Assembly: GCF_000519325.1 (NCBI RefSeq)
Contig: NZ_KI912613.1
Location: forward strand, 3,570,918-3,634,917
Source of the DNA: Patulibacter minatonensis DSM 18081
GTDB lineage: Bacteria; Actinomycetota; Thermoleophilia; Solirubrobacterales; Solirubrobacteraceae
Direction: 5' to 3'
DNA length: 64,000 nt
The position numbers and the translations under genes are program-made. Shown here piece after piece: positions 16,897 to 24,634 of this stretch; positions within the stretch are counted from its first letter, which is position 1; each line of letters starts with the position of its first letter. Under the pieces are notes generated by a model. It was not told where the DNA came from, did no database searches, and saw only the letters and a list, made by a program, of their open reading frames with translations.

Positions 16897-17973
16897 CTAC
16901 GGCAGGACCCGCGCCGAGCGGTAGGCGTCCAGCGTCCGCAGGACCGCCTCCGGCGTCCGCCGGTGCCCCGTGAACCCGAGGTCGCGGCTGCGGCCCGTGT
17001 CGGCGAAGACCTCGAACGGGCGTCCGAGGTCGGCGTCGGTGTGCCACCACGACGCGACCCGCGAGAGGTCGGGCTCGACGAGGCCCTCGCGCTCCGCGAT
17101 GGCCCGCCACGTGTCCTCGAGGCCGGCCATCTGCCGCTCCAGCGGGCGGGGCTCGCCGGCGAAGCCCTCCGGCTCGACGCCCAGGTGCTCCGCGATCCGC
17201 GGCCACAGGGTGCGCCAGCGGAAGACGTCGCCGTTGACGACATTGAACGCGGTGTCCGCGGCCCGCGGGGTCGTCGCGGCCCACGTCATGTGCTCGGCGA
17301 GCAGATCGGCGTCGGTGACGTCGCAGACGCCGTTCCACTGCTCCTCGGAGCCCGGGAAGACGAACGGCCGGCCGAGCTCGCGGCAGAGCGCGGCCTGGGC
17401 GCCGATCGTGAGGCCCATGTTCATCGCGTTGCCGACGGCGAAGCCGACGACGGTGTGCGACCGGTGGACGCTCCACGTCGCGCCGAGGCGCGCCGACGCG
17501 GCGAACAGCTCGTCCTCCTGGTCGTAGTAGAAGTTCGCGACGTCCAGGCGCGGCTCCTCCTCGCGGAACGGGGTGTCGGGGACCTCGCCGGTGCCGTACG
17601 CCTCGAAGGGGCCGAGGTAGTGCTTCAGGCCCGTGACGAGCGCGACGTGCCGTACGCTGCCCGCCGGCTCGATCGCCGCGAAGAGGTTGCGCATCATCGC
17701 GGTGTTGACCTCGCGGTTCTCGTCCTCGGTGTCCCGCTTCGACCATGAGGTGTAGAAGACGTGCGTCGGCGCGAGGCCGAGGAGCGCCGACGCCACGCCG
17801 TCCGCGTCGAGGAGGTCGGCGGCCACCGCTCGGGCGCCCGCGGGAGGCCCGCCGGGATTGCGGGCGAGGCCGACGACCTCACCGCCGCGACCGGTCAGGA
17901 GGCGGACGATCGCGGCGCCGGTGATGCCGGTGGCGCCCACCACCAGGGCGACGGGGATCTCGGGCTCGGGCAC
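16897..17973 (-). CDS. SDR-family reductase, PRISE-like (progesterone 5-beta-reductase/iridoid synthase group)
   Basis: The protein has 358 residues and a GTG start. The Rossmann motif VVGATGITGAAIVRLL is followed by ARNPGG. Further diagnostic blocks are VALVTGLKHYLGPFEAYG and ANFYYDQEDELFA, which match the VTGxKHY and NFYY(xxE/D) motifs of the PRISE subgroup, where the Lys and Tyr act in NADPH-dependent 1,4-reduction of enones. Also visible: RSHTVVGFAVGNAMNM and FVFPGSEEQWNG. The natural substrate is unknown. GAGAGAGG about 10 nt upstream may serve as ribosome binding site. Confidence 0.85.
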   Translation of the reverse strand: MPEPEIPVALVVGATGITGAAIVRLLTGRGGEVVGLARNPGGPPAGARAVAADLLDADGVASALLGLAPTHVFYTSWSKRDTEDENREVNTAMMRNLFAAIEPAGSVRHVALVTGLKHYLGPFEAYGTGEVPDTPFREEEPRLDVANFYYDQEDELFAASARLGATWSVHRSHTVVGFAVGNAMNMGLTIGAQAALCRELGRPFVFPGSEEQWNGVCDVTDADLLAEHMTWAATTPRAADTAFNVVNGDVFRWRTLWPRIAEHLGVEPEGFAGEPRPLERQMAGLEDTWRAIAEREGLVEPDLSRVASWWHTDADLGRPFEVFADTGRSRDLGFTGHRRTPEAVLRTLDAYRSARVLP

Positions 17974-18066
17974 TGGGGGACCGCCTCTCTCGCGCCGGGG
18001 TCCGGCGCGTCGACTCGGCCTCCGACGGTAGCGGCCCGTCACCCGCGGCCCCTGACGCCCGGGAGA

Positions 18067-18072
18067 TAGGGT
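18067..18072 (+). promoter_or_regulatory. -10 element, leaderless start
   Basis: TAGGGT, 7 nt before the GTG at 18080. Confidence 0.55.
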
Positions 18073-18079
18073 CGGAGGG

Positions 18080-18994
18080 GTGACGTACGACCCGCCGCAG
18101 ACCGTCGACCTGATGCACATGGGCAAGCCGAAGGCGATGTCCGCGCACCTCTTCGACGACGTGATCGTCGACCCCGGGTGCGAGAAGACGATCGACAAGG
18201 TCGTCGAGGCGCTCGACGGCCGCACGCCGCGGGCGATCCTGCTGACGCACATCCACTTCGACCACGCGGGCGGCACCGGGGCGCTGGTGCGGCGGTTCCC
18301 GGACGTCGAGGTCTGGGTCCACGAGCGCGGCGCGCGGCACATGATCGACCCGACCCGCCTGGTGGCCAGCGCCCGCAAGGTCTTCGGCGACTACTTCGAC
18401 ATGCTCTGGGGCGAGGTCGTCCCGATCCCGGAGCAGAACGTCCGCGTCCTGCACGGCGGCGAGTCCGAGGGTCCGTGGGAGGTCGCCTACACGCCGGGCC
18501 ACGCCCAGCACCACGTCTCGTACTTCCACACGCCGACCCGCACGGCGTTCACGGGCGACGTCACCGGCATCCGCATCGACGGCGGCCCCGCGCTGCCGCC
18601 GACCCCGCCGCCGGACATCGACCCGCCGCTCTGGCACCAGTCCCTCGAGACGGTCGCCGCCTGGGAGCCCGAGCGCCTGGCGTTCATGCACTTCGGCCAG
18701 ACCACGGACGACGTGATGGAGCAGATCGCCACCTGCCACGAGTCCCTGGACCAGTTCGCCGAGGCCGCCCGCACGACCGACGCGGCGGGCATGGCCGAGT
18801 GGATCCGCGCCTGGGTCCTGGAGCGCGCGGGGGAGGAGGGCCTGCCGACGTACTACGCGGCCGGCCCGTTCGAGGGCCTGCACGCGGGCCTCGCCCGCTA
18901 CTGGAAGCGGGTGCACGCGGAGGCCGAGGCCGACGCCGCCGCGGCGCACGACGAGACGGTCGTGGGCGACGAGCACCGCCCGACGACGGGCTGA
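18080..18994 (+). CDS. Metallo-beta-lactamase-fold hydrolase
   Basis: The protein has 304 residues. LLTHIHFDHAGGTGAL (about residues 54-69) is the HxHxDH zinc motif; YTPGHAQHHVSYF gives the third His, FTGDVTGIRI the bridging Asp, and MHFGQT a late His. The fold covers glyoxalase II, lactonases and quorum-quenching enzymes. The order of motifs fits a glyoxalase II- or lactonase-like enzyme with a long helical C-terminus, not a beta-lactamase. No signal peptide, so cytoplasmic. Transcribed alone; repeat locus B follows. Confidence 0.88.
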   Translation: MTYDPPQTVDLMHMGKPKAMSAHLFDDVIVDPGCEKTIDKVVEALDGRTPRAILLTHIHFDHAGGTGALVRRFPDVEVWVHERGARHMIDPTRLVASARKVFGDYFDMLWGEVVPIPEQNVRVLHGGESEGPWEVAYTPGHAQHHVSYFHTPTRTAFTGDVTGIRIDGGPALPPTPPPDIDPPLWHQSLETVAAWEPERLAFMHFGQTTDDVMEQIATCHESLDQFAEAARTTDAAGMAEWIRAWVLERAGEEGLPTYYAAGPFEGLHAGLARYWKRVHAEAEADAAAAHDETVVGDEHRPTTG

Positions 18995-19066
18995 GCGCCG
19001 GTCCCGACGCGACGGCAGGCGCGGGCAACGAGTCCGCCCCGCGGCGGCACGCGGGGGGCCGGCCGG

Positions 19067-19240
19067 GGTCACGGACGGTCGGAAACCGGCCACGAACGAC
19101 CCCCGACCCGGCCGTCCCGTCACGCCGAGGTCACGGACGGTCGGGTACCGACCACGAACGACCCCCGACCCGGCCGTCCCGTCACGCCGAGGTCACGGAC
19201 GGTCGGGTACCGACCACGAACGACCCCCGACCCGGCCCTC
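19067..19240. repeat. Locus B: about 2.8 tandem copies of a 62-bp dyad repeat
   Basis: Units begin at 19067, 19129 and 19191. Each starts GGTCACGGACGGTCGG and contains the dyad GGTCGGGTACCGACC (the first copy reads GGTCGGAAACCGGCC) and a CCGACCCGGC tail. Copies two and three are identical over almost their whole length. The locus sits in a 310-nt gap between convergent genes; nothing coding is visible. The unit shares its start, centre and tail with locus C, but the segment between centre and tail differs. Confidence 0.9.
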
Positions 19241-19304
19241 CAGCACGACGGGCGCGGCGGACGTGTCGGGGACCACGCGTGGCCGATCGACGGCCGGGTC
19301 GCCG

Positions 19305-20096
19305 TCACCCGCCGCGGGACGCCTCGGCGACGACCCGGTCGATCGCGTCGACGTCGTCCGTCGCCACGCGCCGCCCTTCCCGCGACCCACGCGGGAGCAC
19401 GTAGAGCGACGGCGTCTCGTTCGTCCCCAGGCCCCGGGCGAGGGCCTCGGCGGCAGCGATGCCGGAGCGCGACGCCGGGGTCTCCCGGGTCTGCACCCGG
19501 TTCGTGGCGATCCTGTTGACCGTCGCGATCCGGCGGAGCGTGTCGTCCGTCGCCCAGGCGTCCTGCTCGGAGCCCTGGTTCCAGTAGAGCGCGTCGACGA
19601 AGGTCCAGAAGCGTCCCGCGGGGGCCAGCGCGTAGGCGGCGCGACGTGCGCCCTCGCCGTCGGTCGTCCCGGCCGGGGCGTCGCGGTAGTTCACGAGCTC
19701 CAGCCGCAGGTTCGCCTTCCCGGTCCGGACGAGCCGGTCGACGATCTCGCGCTGCGGGCCCAGCTCGTGCGCCTGGCAGCTCGGGCACTTGAGGTCCGCG
19801 ATCTCGAGGAGCGTGACCGGGGCGCCGGGGTCGCCGAGGACCGTGCCGCGTTGCGGGAGACCACGCAGCATCGCGGCGGTCTCGCGCGACCCGCGGACGC
19901 CGTCGCGGTCCGGGGTGCCCTTCGCCGCCGGGTCGGGCCTGAACGCCCCGACGGCGACGACCACCGCGACCACGACGACCACGACCCCCACCGCGCCGCC
20001 GAGCAGCCGGAGCCGGCGGCGGCGCTGCTCGGCCGCGTGCTCCGCGGACTCCCGGGCCTCGCGGGCGCGCCGCGCCGCGGCGGCCTCAGCAGGCAC
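19305..20096 (-). CDS. Membrane-anchored DsbA/thioredoxin-like protein (CPSC)
   Basis: The protein has 263 residues. I take the GTG at 20096, which overlaps the upstream gene by 11 nt and gives VPAEAAAARRAREARE, a charged cytoplasmic segment, before one membrane helix (a run of Val at about residues 28-48). The extracellular part is a DsbA/BdbD-like thiol oxidoreductase with LLEIADLKCPSCQAHEL (CPSC active site) and the cis-Pro region TNETPSLYVLP. It should form or rearrange disulfides in exported proteins. It is the last gene of the sigma operon 21203-19305, and a second copy of the type lies at 21336. Confidence 0.85.
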   Translation of the reverse strand: MPAEAAAARRAREARESAEHAAEQRRRRLRLLGGAVGVVVVVVAVVVAVGAFRPDPAAKGTPDRDGVRGSRETAAMLRGLPQRGTVLGDPGAPVTLLEIADLKCPSCQAHELGPQREIVDRLVRTGKANLRLELVNYRDAPAGTTDGEGARRAAYALAPAGRFWTFVDALYWNQGSEQDAWATDDTLRRIATVNRIATNRVQTRETPASRSGIAAAEALARGLGTNETPSLYVLPRGSREGRRVATDDVDAIDRVVAEASRGG

Positions 20097-20640
20097 GGGG
20101 ATCGCCCGGGTCGACGGCGGGACCCGCGTCCCGCGGCGGGACGAGGAACGCCGACCCGACGGAGCACCGCAGCACCCGGGCCAGGTCGAGGGACGTCCCA
20201 TCGCCGGCCGCTCCGGTCGATGCCGCTCCTGCCGCCGTCACCCCGGACGACCGTGCGTCGCTCTCCGGCGACCCGGCACGGGCCTCTGCCGGCCCCATCG
20301 TCGCCGCCCGACGGGCCGACCCGTCCGCGACGTCTGACGCACCCGGGGCGCCGGACGAGCCGGTGGACGTGAAGGCGAACACGACGACCACCGCCAGGAC
20401 CGCGGCGCACGCGACCGCGGCGAGACGACCGCGGAGCGCCGGCGCACGGCCGGCCGCGGGGAACGGGAGCACCGGATCCGGGGTGGCACGCGGCGCCTTC
20501 AGGACGGTCGGCGGGGGGACGGGACGGCGGTCGACGTCCCGCCCCGGTGCGGCGCCCCGCCCACGCGCGGTCGCCCGCTCGTCGGCGGCGCGCATCAGGG
20601 CGAGCCGGAGCTCGGGGAGGTCGACGTCGGGCCCGCTCAT
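20086..20640 (-). CDS. Single-pass membrane protein, candidate anti-sigma factor
   Basis: The protein has 184 residues. The ATG at 20640 overlaps the stop of the ECF sigma gene (ATGA). A cytoplasmic segment of about 60 residues (MSGPDVDLPELRLALMRAAD...) precedes one membrane helix (LAAVACAAVLAVVVVFAFTS); the outside part is Ser/Ala/Gly-rich and ends with LARVLRCSVGSAFLVPP. Position and topology fit an anti-sigma factor for the gene upstream, but there is no HxxxCxxC zinc motif, so it would be a non-ZAS type. Function is inferred only from context. Confidence 0.55.
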   Translation of the reverse strand: MSGPDVDLPELRLALMRAADERATARGRGAAPGRDVDRRPVPPPTVLKAPRATPDPVLPFPAAGRAPALRGRLAAVACAAVLAVVVVFAFTSTGSSGAPGASDVADGSARRAATMGPAEARAGSPESDARSSGVTAAGAASTGAAGDGTSLDLARVLRCSVGSAFLVPPRDAGPAVDPGDPRAC

Positions 20641-21203
20641 GCCGGGGGCACCAGTCCGCGGAGGGTGGACAGGCCGCGGCTGACCCGCTGCCGGACGACG
20701 GCGGTGGAACAGCCGAGCTCCCGCGCGATCTCCGCGTAGTCGCGCCCGTCGAGGACGTGGGCGACGACGGCGTCGCGGTGCTCGGCGGGCAGCCGGTCGA
20801 GCAGCACGAGAGCGTCTGCACCGCGGGCGACGTCCGCCAGGTGCTCCAGGTGCTCGACCGTCTCGTCGGTCAGGTCGAGGGCCGGCAGGCCGAGGCGATC
20901 GCGGGCGTCGTGCCGCACCCGGGCGCTGCGGTAGCTGTGCGAGAGGACGTTGCGCGCGATGCCGAAGAGCCAGGCCACCGCGGACGCGCCGTCCCGTCCC
21001 TCGAACCGGTCCGCGGACTCGAGCGCCGCGGCGAAGACCTCGGCGGTGAGGTCCGCCGCGAGCTCCGGGGTGCTCGTCCGCCGGAGCATGAAGACGAGGA
21101 CCGCCCGTTCGTGCCGCTCGTAGAACTCCCCGAACGCCGCGCCGTCGCCTGCGGCCAGCAGCTCGTGGTCCGGTCTGGGTCGTCGTCTCCGCACACGCAT
21201 CAT
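20637..21203 (-). CDS. ECF-type RNA polymerase sigma factor
   Basis: The protein has 188 residues. I start at the ATG at 21203 (MMRVRRRRPRPDHELLAAG); the next codon is also ATG. Region 2: FGEFYERHERAVLVFMLRRT, LTAEVFAAALESADRFEG and AVAWLFGIARNVLSHSYRS. Region 4: LPAEHRDAVVAHVLDGRDYAEIARELGCSTAVVRQRVSRGL, a clear helix-turn-helix. It is translationally coupled to the membrane protein behind it and then to a DsbA-like protein, suggesting a response to envelope or thiol stress. Its promoter consensus cannot be read from this window. Confidence 0.9.
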   Translation of the reverse strand: MMRVRRRRPRPDHELLAAGDGAAFGEFYERHERAVLVFMLRRTSTPELAADLTAEVFAAALESADRFEGRDGASAVAWLFGIARNVLSHSYRSARVRHDARDRLGLPALDLTDETVEHLEHLADVARGADALVLLDRLPAEHRDAVVAHVLDGRDYAEIARELGCSTAVVRQRVSRGLSTLRGLVPPA

Positions 21204-21335
21204 CAAGGGAGTACCGCGACGGTGCCGGGTGTGACGAGGACAATCCGTCGACCGGCCGGCGGCGAGGTCCACCTCCGGCGCGCTCTGCACCCGGCATGCA
21301 CGAGGACGGGGTCCGGTCGCGCTCGACGGCCGCGC

Positions 21336-22076
21336 CTACCGCGTCCCTCCACGCTCCAGACGGGCGACGGCCTCCTCGATCCCGCGCGCAGAGGTGTTCG
21401 AGACGGCGAGGGTGGATCCGCCGTCGCGGCGCCGCACGTACAGAGCGGGCGTCCCGGTCGCCTCCAGGCGCGAGAAGCGCTGGTCGTCGGCCCGCGCCGC
21501 ACGGCGGGACGCGGCGGTCTCCCGCATGGTGCCGGCACCGACCGGCGCCCCTGCGAGGCGGCCGAGCTCGACGAGGCGAGCGGGCGTGGCCCACTCGCGG
21601 GTCTCGTCGCCCTGGCGGCGCAGCACCTCCCGGGCGAAGCGCCACAACCGGTTCCGGGACGCGAGGTTCAGCGCCGTGGTGCGCAGCCGCGCACCGTCGT
21701 GCGTCCCGACGTTCCCGTCGATGATGTCCACGAGGTGGAGCTCGATCGCCGCACGCCCGGGGCGCACCAGCCGGCGGACGACCGTGCCGAGCTCGGTCTG
21801 CTCGAAGCTCCGGCACGCCGGGCACTTCAGGTCGGCGAACAGCACGATCCGGACCGGCGCGCTCGCGCGGCCCAGGAGGTTCCCGTGCTCGCGGACCCCC
21901 GGGTACGCGGGGGTCGCGGCGAGGGCGGCCGACGGCGCACCGGACACGAGCGCCGCGGACGTCGCCGTGGCGAGCGACGCCACCGTCGTCACGATCGCGG
22001 TCCGTCGCGTCAGGAGCCGGCCCTCCGGATCGGTCGTGCCGCGGGCGACGGGACGGGGCGATCCGGGACGGGACAT
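21336..22076 (-). CDS. Exported DsbA-like thiol oxidoreductase (CPAC)
   Basis: The protein has 246 residues. The N-terminus holds a Tat-like signal (LLTRRTAIVTTVASLATATSAALVSG, with RR before the hydrophobic run). The mature part has VLFADLKCPACRSFEQTEL with the CPAC active site and TGTPALYVRRRDG with the cis-Pro. It is the same type as the protein at 19305 (DLKCPSC), but with a cleavable signal rather than an anchor, so the region encodes two extracytoplasmic disulfide enzymes around one sigma factor. TAGCCT lies 6 nt before the ATG, so it has its own promoter. Confidence 0.85.
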   Translation of the reverse strand: MSRPGSPRPVARGTTDPEGRLLTRRTAIVTTVASLATATSAALVSGAPSAALAATPAYPGVREHGNLLGRASAPVRIVLFADLKCPACRSFEQTELGTVVRRLVRPGRAAIELHLVDIIDGNVGTHDGARLRTTALNLASRNRLWRFAREVLRRQGDETREWATPARLVELGRLAGAPVGAGTMRETAASRRAARADDQRFSRLEATGTPALYVRRRDGGSTLAVSNTSARGIEEAVARLERGGTR

Positions 22077-22082
22077 GTCCGG

Positions 22083-22088
22083 AGGCTA
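22083..22088 (-). promoter_or_regulatory. -10 element, leaderless start
   Basis: TAGCCT on the minus strand, 6 nt before the ATG at 22076. Confidence 0.6.
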
Positions 22089-22130
22089 CCGGCGGCTCGC
22101 CGGGCGATCGACCGACCGGATCACCGCGCC

Positions 22131-22480
22131 GCGGTCACGGATGCCCGGATACCGACCGGAAGTGACCTCCGACCCGGGTCGCCGTTGTGTTGCGGTCACG
22201 GATGGTCGGATACCGACCGGAGGTGACCTCCGACCCGGCTCGTCGTCGCGCCGCGGTCACGGATGGTCGGATACCGACCGGAGGTGACCTCCGACCCGGC
22301 TCGTCGTCGCGCCGCGGTCACGGATGGTCGGATACCGACCAGCGGTGACCTCCGACCCGACCCGACCCGATCCGATCCGATCCGACCCGATCCGATCCGA
22401 CCCGACCCGACCCGATCCGATCCGACCCGACGCGCGCCGCGGTCACCGATGGCCGGAGACCGACCGGGAACGGACCCGGC
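22131..22480. repeat. Locus C: four 61-bp dyad repeats, a CCGAY microsatellite and a fifth, decayed copy
   Basis: Units begin at 22131, 22192, 22253 and 22314, each exactly 61 bp apart. Within each unit GGTCAC pairs with GTGACC around the inner dyad GGTCGG-TA-CCGACC (with one extra A). After the fourth unit comes a run of about 16 CCGAC/CCGAT pentamers (22352-22432), then a divergent copy starting at 22439. The 419-nt gap between the DsbA-like and OsmC genes contains nothing else I can identify. Confidence 0.92.
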
Positions 22481-22495
22481 CCGTCGCGCCGCCCC

Positions 22496-22981
22496 TCACG
22501 CCCACCGGAACGCCGCGTCGATCACGATCTCCGACCGGAGGGAGTTGGCGATGAAGCACTCGTGGTGCGCCAGGTCGACGAGCCGCCGGAGGCGGTCCTC
22601 GGACGTGTCCCCGCGGACCGTGATCGCCGGGCGCAGGACGATCCGCTCCACCCACATCGGCGTGAAGCCGGAGCCGTCGGTGGGCTCGGGCATCTCGCCG
22701 GTCGCCTCGTCGCGGTAGTCGACGACGTCGACGCGGGCGCGCGCGGCGACCGCGAGGAACGCGAGGAGCTGGCACGAGCTGGCCGCCGCGACCAGCAGCT
22801 GCTCGGGGTTCAGCCGCGCCGGATCGCCGCCGAACGCCGGGTCGCTCGTCAGGTCGAGCTCCGTGCGCGCCGGCGTCGCCTGCACCCGGTGGGCGCGGTC
22901 GTAGTGGTCGTACCCGACACCTGTGGAGCCGTCCCACGTGCACGTGGTGGCGTAACGGTGGACGGCCGCGCCCTCGGTCAT
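22496..22981 (-). CDS. OsmC/Ohr-family peroxiredoxin-like protein
   Basis: The protein has 161 residues. The two family cysteines are in LLVAAASSCQLLAFLAVAA and LAHHECFIANSL; they reduce organic hydroperoxides using thiols. NPEQLLVAA is the usual approach to the first Cys, and RIVLRPAITV a core strand. The protein groups better with OsmC-like YhfA/SACOL forms than with Ohr, judging from the missing TSKVYT motif; that split is tentative. The start is the ATG at 22981. A locus C repeat lies immediately downstream. Confidence 0.88.
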   Translation of the reverse strand: MTEGAAVHRYATTCTWDGSTGVGYDHYDRAHRVQATPARTELDLTSDPAFGGDPARLNPEQLLVAAASSCQLLAFLAVAARARVDVVDYRDEATGEMPEPTDGSGFTPMWVERIVLRPAITVRGDTSEDRLRRLVDLAHHECFIANSLRSEIVIDAAFRWA

Positions 22982-23095
22982 GCGGACACCTTGGCACAGC
23001 ACGGCGGGTGTCCTATGGTGGAGATGACGGCCCCGCGACCTGAGGTCCCCCGGCACGATCGCCGCCTCGGTCCGCATCCCCCGGGACTTCCCCGT

Positions 23096-23101
23096 TACCC
23101 T
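23096..23101 (+). promoter_or_regulatory. -10 element, leaderless start of clpS
   Basis: TACCCT, 8 nt before the GTG at 23110. Confidence 0.55.
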
Positions 23102-23109
23102 GCACGACC

Positions 23110-23397
23110 GTGAGTCAGACCATCGAGCAGACCCGCGCCGCCGACCCGCTGACGGGACTCGGTGGGGCGTGGAACGTGATCGTCCGGGACGACGACCACA
23201 ACACGCACCAGGGCGTCGCGGTGGTCCTCGCCCGGTTCATCCCCGGCGTGTCCGTCGACTCGGGCCTCCGGATCGCCGACAAGATCCACCACACCGGCGC
23301 GGCCATCGTGTGGACCGGCCACAAGGAGCTGGCCGAGCACTACTGGGAGCAGCTGCGCGACGCGGGCCTGACGATGGCCCCGCTCGAGCAGGCCTGA
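23110..23397 (+). CDS. clpS: ATP-dependent Clp protease adaptor ClpS
   Basis: The protein has 95 residues, the usual size. WNVIVRDDDHNTHQGVAVVL corresponds to the ClpS core (VxLxNDDxxTxxxV) whose Asp residues bind the N-terminal amine of N-degron substrates; KIHHTGAAIVWTGHKELAEH matches the VHxxGxxxVxTGxxExAE block of the ClpA/ClpC contact face. It delivers destabilised-N-terminus proteins to ClpC-ClpP. The unstructured N-terminus of about 15 residues is shorter than in E. coli. No clp gene is adjacent. Ends at a bidirectional terminator. Confidence 0.9.
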   Translation: MSQTIEQTRAADPLTGLGGAWNVIVRDDDHNTHQGVAVVLARFIPGVSVDSGLRIADKIHHTGAAIVWTGHKELAEHYWEQLRDAGLTMAPLEQA

Positions 23398-23443
23398 GCC
23401 CCGCGGTCCGGGTCCCGACCCGGGCGACGACCTCGAGAACCAC

Positions 23444-23469
23444 GAAGGCCCGCCGATCGGCGGGCCTTC
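23444..23469. terminator. Bidirectional rho-independent-type hairpin
   Basis: A perfect 12-bp stem, GAAGGCCCGCCG with CGGCGGGCCTTC, loop AT, followed by TCG-TCGTT on the plus strand. It lies between convergent genes clpS and 23504-23896. Confidence 0.85.
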
Positions 23470-23503
23470 GTCGTTCCCGGCGCGCCCTGGAGCGCCCGGA
23501 CGT

Positions 23504-23896
23504 TCAGCTGGCGACCGGGGCCCCGGTCATGCGCTCGTCGTCCTCGGCCTTCGCCGGACCGAACGGCTCGTCGCCGTACGGGTCGGTGACGCCGGCACCG
23601 CGGCCGTGCGCGATCGCGACGTTCTTCTCGTACGCGAGGGGCTTCTGGAAGAGCTTCGTCTGGACGGTCCGGAACTCGATCCAGGTCTCGGAGTTCCACA
23701 TCCGCGTCCAGGTCTCCTGGTCGGGGACCGCGATCGACATCCGGAACTTGTAGGCGTCCTCGCGCGAGCGGATGACCCGGACCTCGAGCGCGCCTTCACG
23801 CAGGAGCTTCGGCGTCAGCTCCTGGAGCTTCGCGGCGAGGTTGTCGGCCTGCAGGCCTGTCGCGTAGAACGGGATCTCGTAGGCGATCGTCGTCAT
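23504..23896 (-). CDS. Conserved hypothetical protein
   Basis: The protein has 130 residues. It is soluble, with no signal peptide: MTTIAYEIPFYATGLQADN, then a helix (LAAKLQELTPKLLREGAL), strands (EVRVIRSREDAYKFRMSIAV) and a Trp-rich block (ETWTRMWNSETWIEFRTVQ). The acidic tail GDEPFGPAKAEDDERMTG is probably disordered. The helix-strand pattern could be a ferredoxin-like alpha/beta fold; I do not recognise the family. It is clearly coding by composition and by its terminator and isolated position. Confidence 0.6.
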   Translation of the reverse strand: MTTIAYEIPFYATGLQADNLAAKLQELTPKLLREGALEVRVIRSREDAYKFRMSIAVPDQETWTRMWNSETWIEFRTVQTKLFQKPLAYEKNVAIAHGRGAGVTDPYGDEPFGPAKAEDDERMTGAPVAS

Positions 23897-24183
23897 CGTG
23901 CGCCTATCGTCCCACGTCCGGGCCGATCGCGCGGGCGAGGCGTCGGGCCGGGGCGGCCGCAGCGATCCGCCGACCGCGTTCGTCACAGGGGAGCCCGGTC
24001 CCCGAGCACGCGTCCTCGGACGCGCCCGCCGGCGGCCGGGGCGATCGACCGCAGGACGCCCCACCCGGAGCCTGGAAACATTCTTGGAGGAACGTGCGTG
24101 CGTTCCGTCGTCCCCCGACGTCCTCACCCCGACGGCGCGCAACGGATGCGCCGTCACCGTCCCCCAGAGAACGAGGAACTCCC

Positions 24184-24624
24184 ATGTCCCGCATCAGCAG
24201 CACCGTCCGGCCGACCCGTGCGACGAGCGTCGTCCTGGCCGGCGTCGCCGCCCTCACCGCGTTCGCCGGCCCCGCGGTCGCCGCCGACGCCCCGGTCATC
24301 AGCGCGCAGAAGACCTGGACCGGGGCGAAGACGCCCGTGTCCGTCCCCGGCAACCACCTGCACAAGGGCGACACCATCCCGAAGGGCGCGGTGCTCGTGT
24401 ACCGCGAGGTCACGGTCACCGGGCCCACCTCGAAGCGGCGACTCGTGCTCACGCTGCCGCGCCGCAAGGGCCTGACCGGCATCGCCGTGTCGGAGGGCTC
24501 GTCCGTCAGCGTCCAGGTCGCCAAGGGCCACGAGCAGTACGAGGGCAAGCGGCGAACCGTCCTCACCGTGCAGGGACGCAAGGGCGACGGGGGCAAGGTC
24601 ACCGTCTACGGGTACGGCCGCTGA
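24184..24624 (+). CDS. Small secreted protein, function unknown
   Basis: The protein has 146 residues. The ATG at 24184 has AGGA about 6 nt upstream and begins a Sec signal (SVVLAGVAALTAFAGPAVA, cleavage near ADA at residue 34). The mature protein is a ~110-residue beta-rich domain: KGDTIPKGAVLVYREVTV, SKRRLVLTLPRRKGLTG, QYEGKRRTVLTVQGRKG. An upstream in-frame GTG (24094) is less likely because it would bury the signal peptide. The next gene, a sigma/anti-sigma fusion, starts 10 nt after the stop, so the two are probably one transcript; this protein may be a target or sensor partner (inference). Confidence 0.65.
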   Translation: MSRISSTVRPTRATSVVLAGVAALTAFAGPAVAADAPVISAQKTWTGAKTPVSVPGNHLHKGDTIPKGAVLVYREVTVTGPTSKRRLVLTLPRRKGLTGIAVSEGSSVSVQVAKGHEQYEGKRRTVLTVQGRKGDGGKVTVYGYGR

Positions 24625-24634
24625 ACGCTGCCCC

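Noticed and set aside
22131-22480. CRISPR array at locus C
   Set aside because: The whole 61-bp unit is repeated including its 'spacer'; real CRISPR spacers differ, and no cas genes are present.
24094-24183. GTG 24094 as start of the small secreted protein
   Set aside because: GGAGG is only 3 nt upstream, too close, and the extension would move the signal peptide 30 residues inside.
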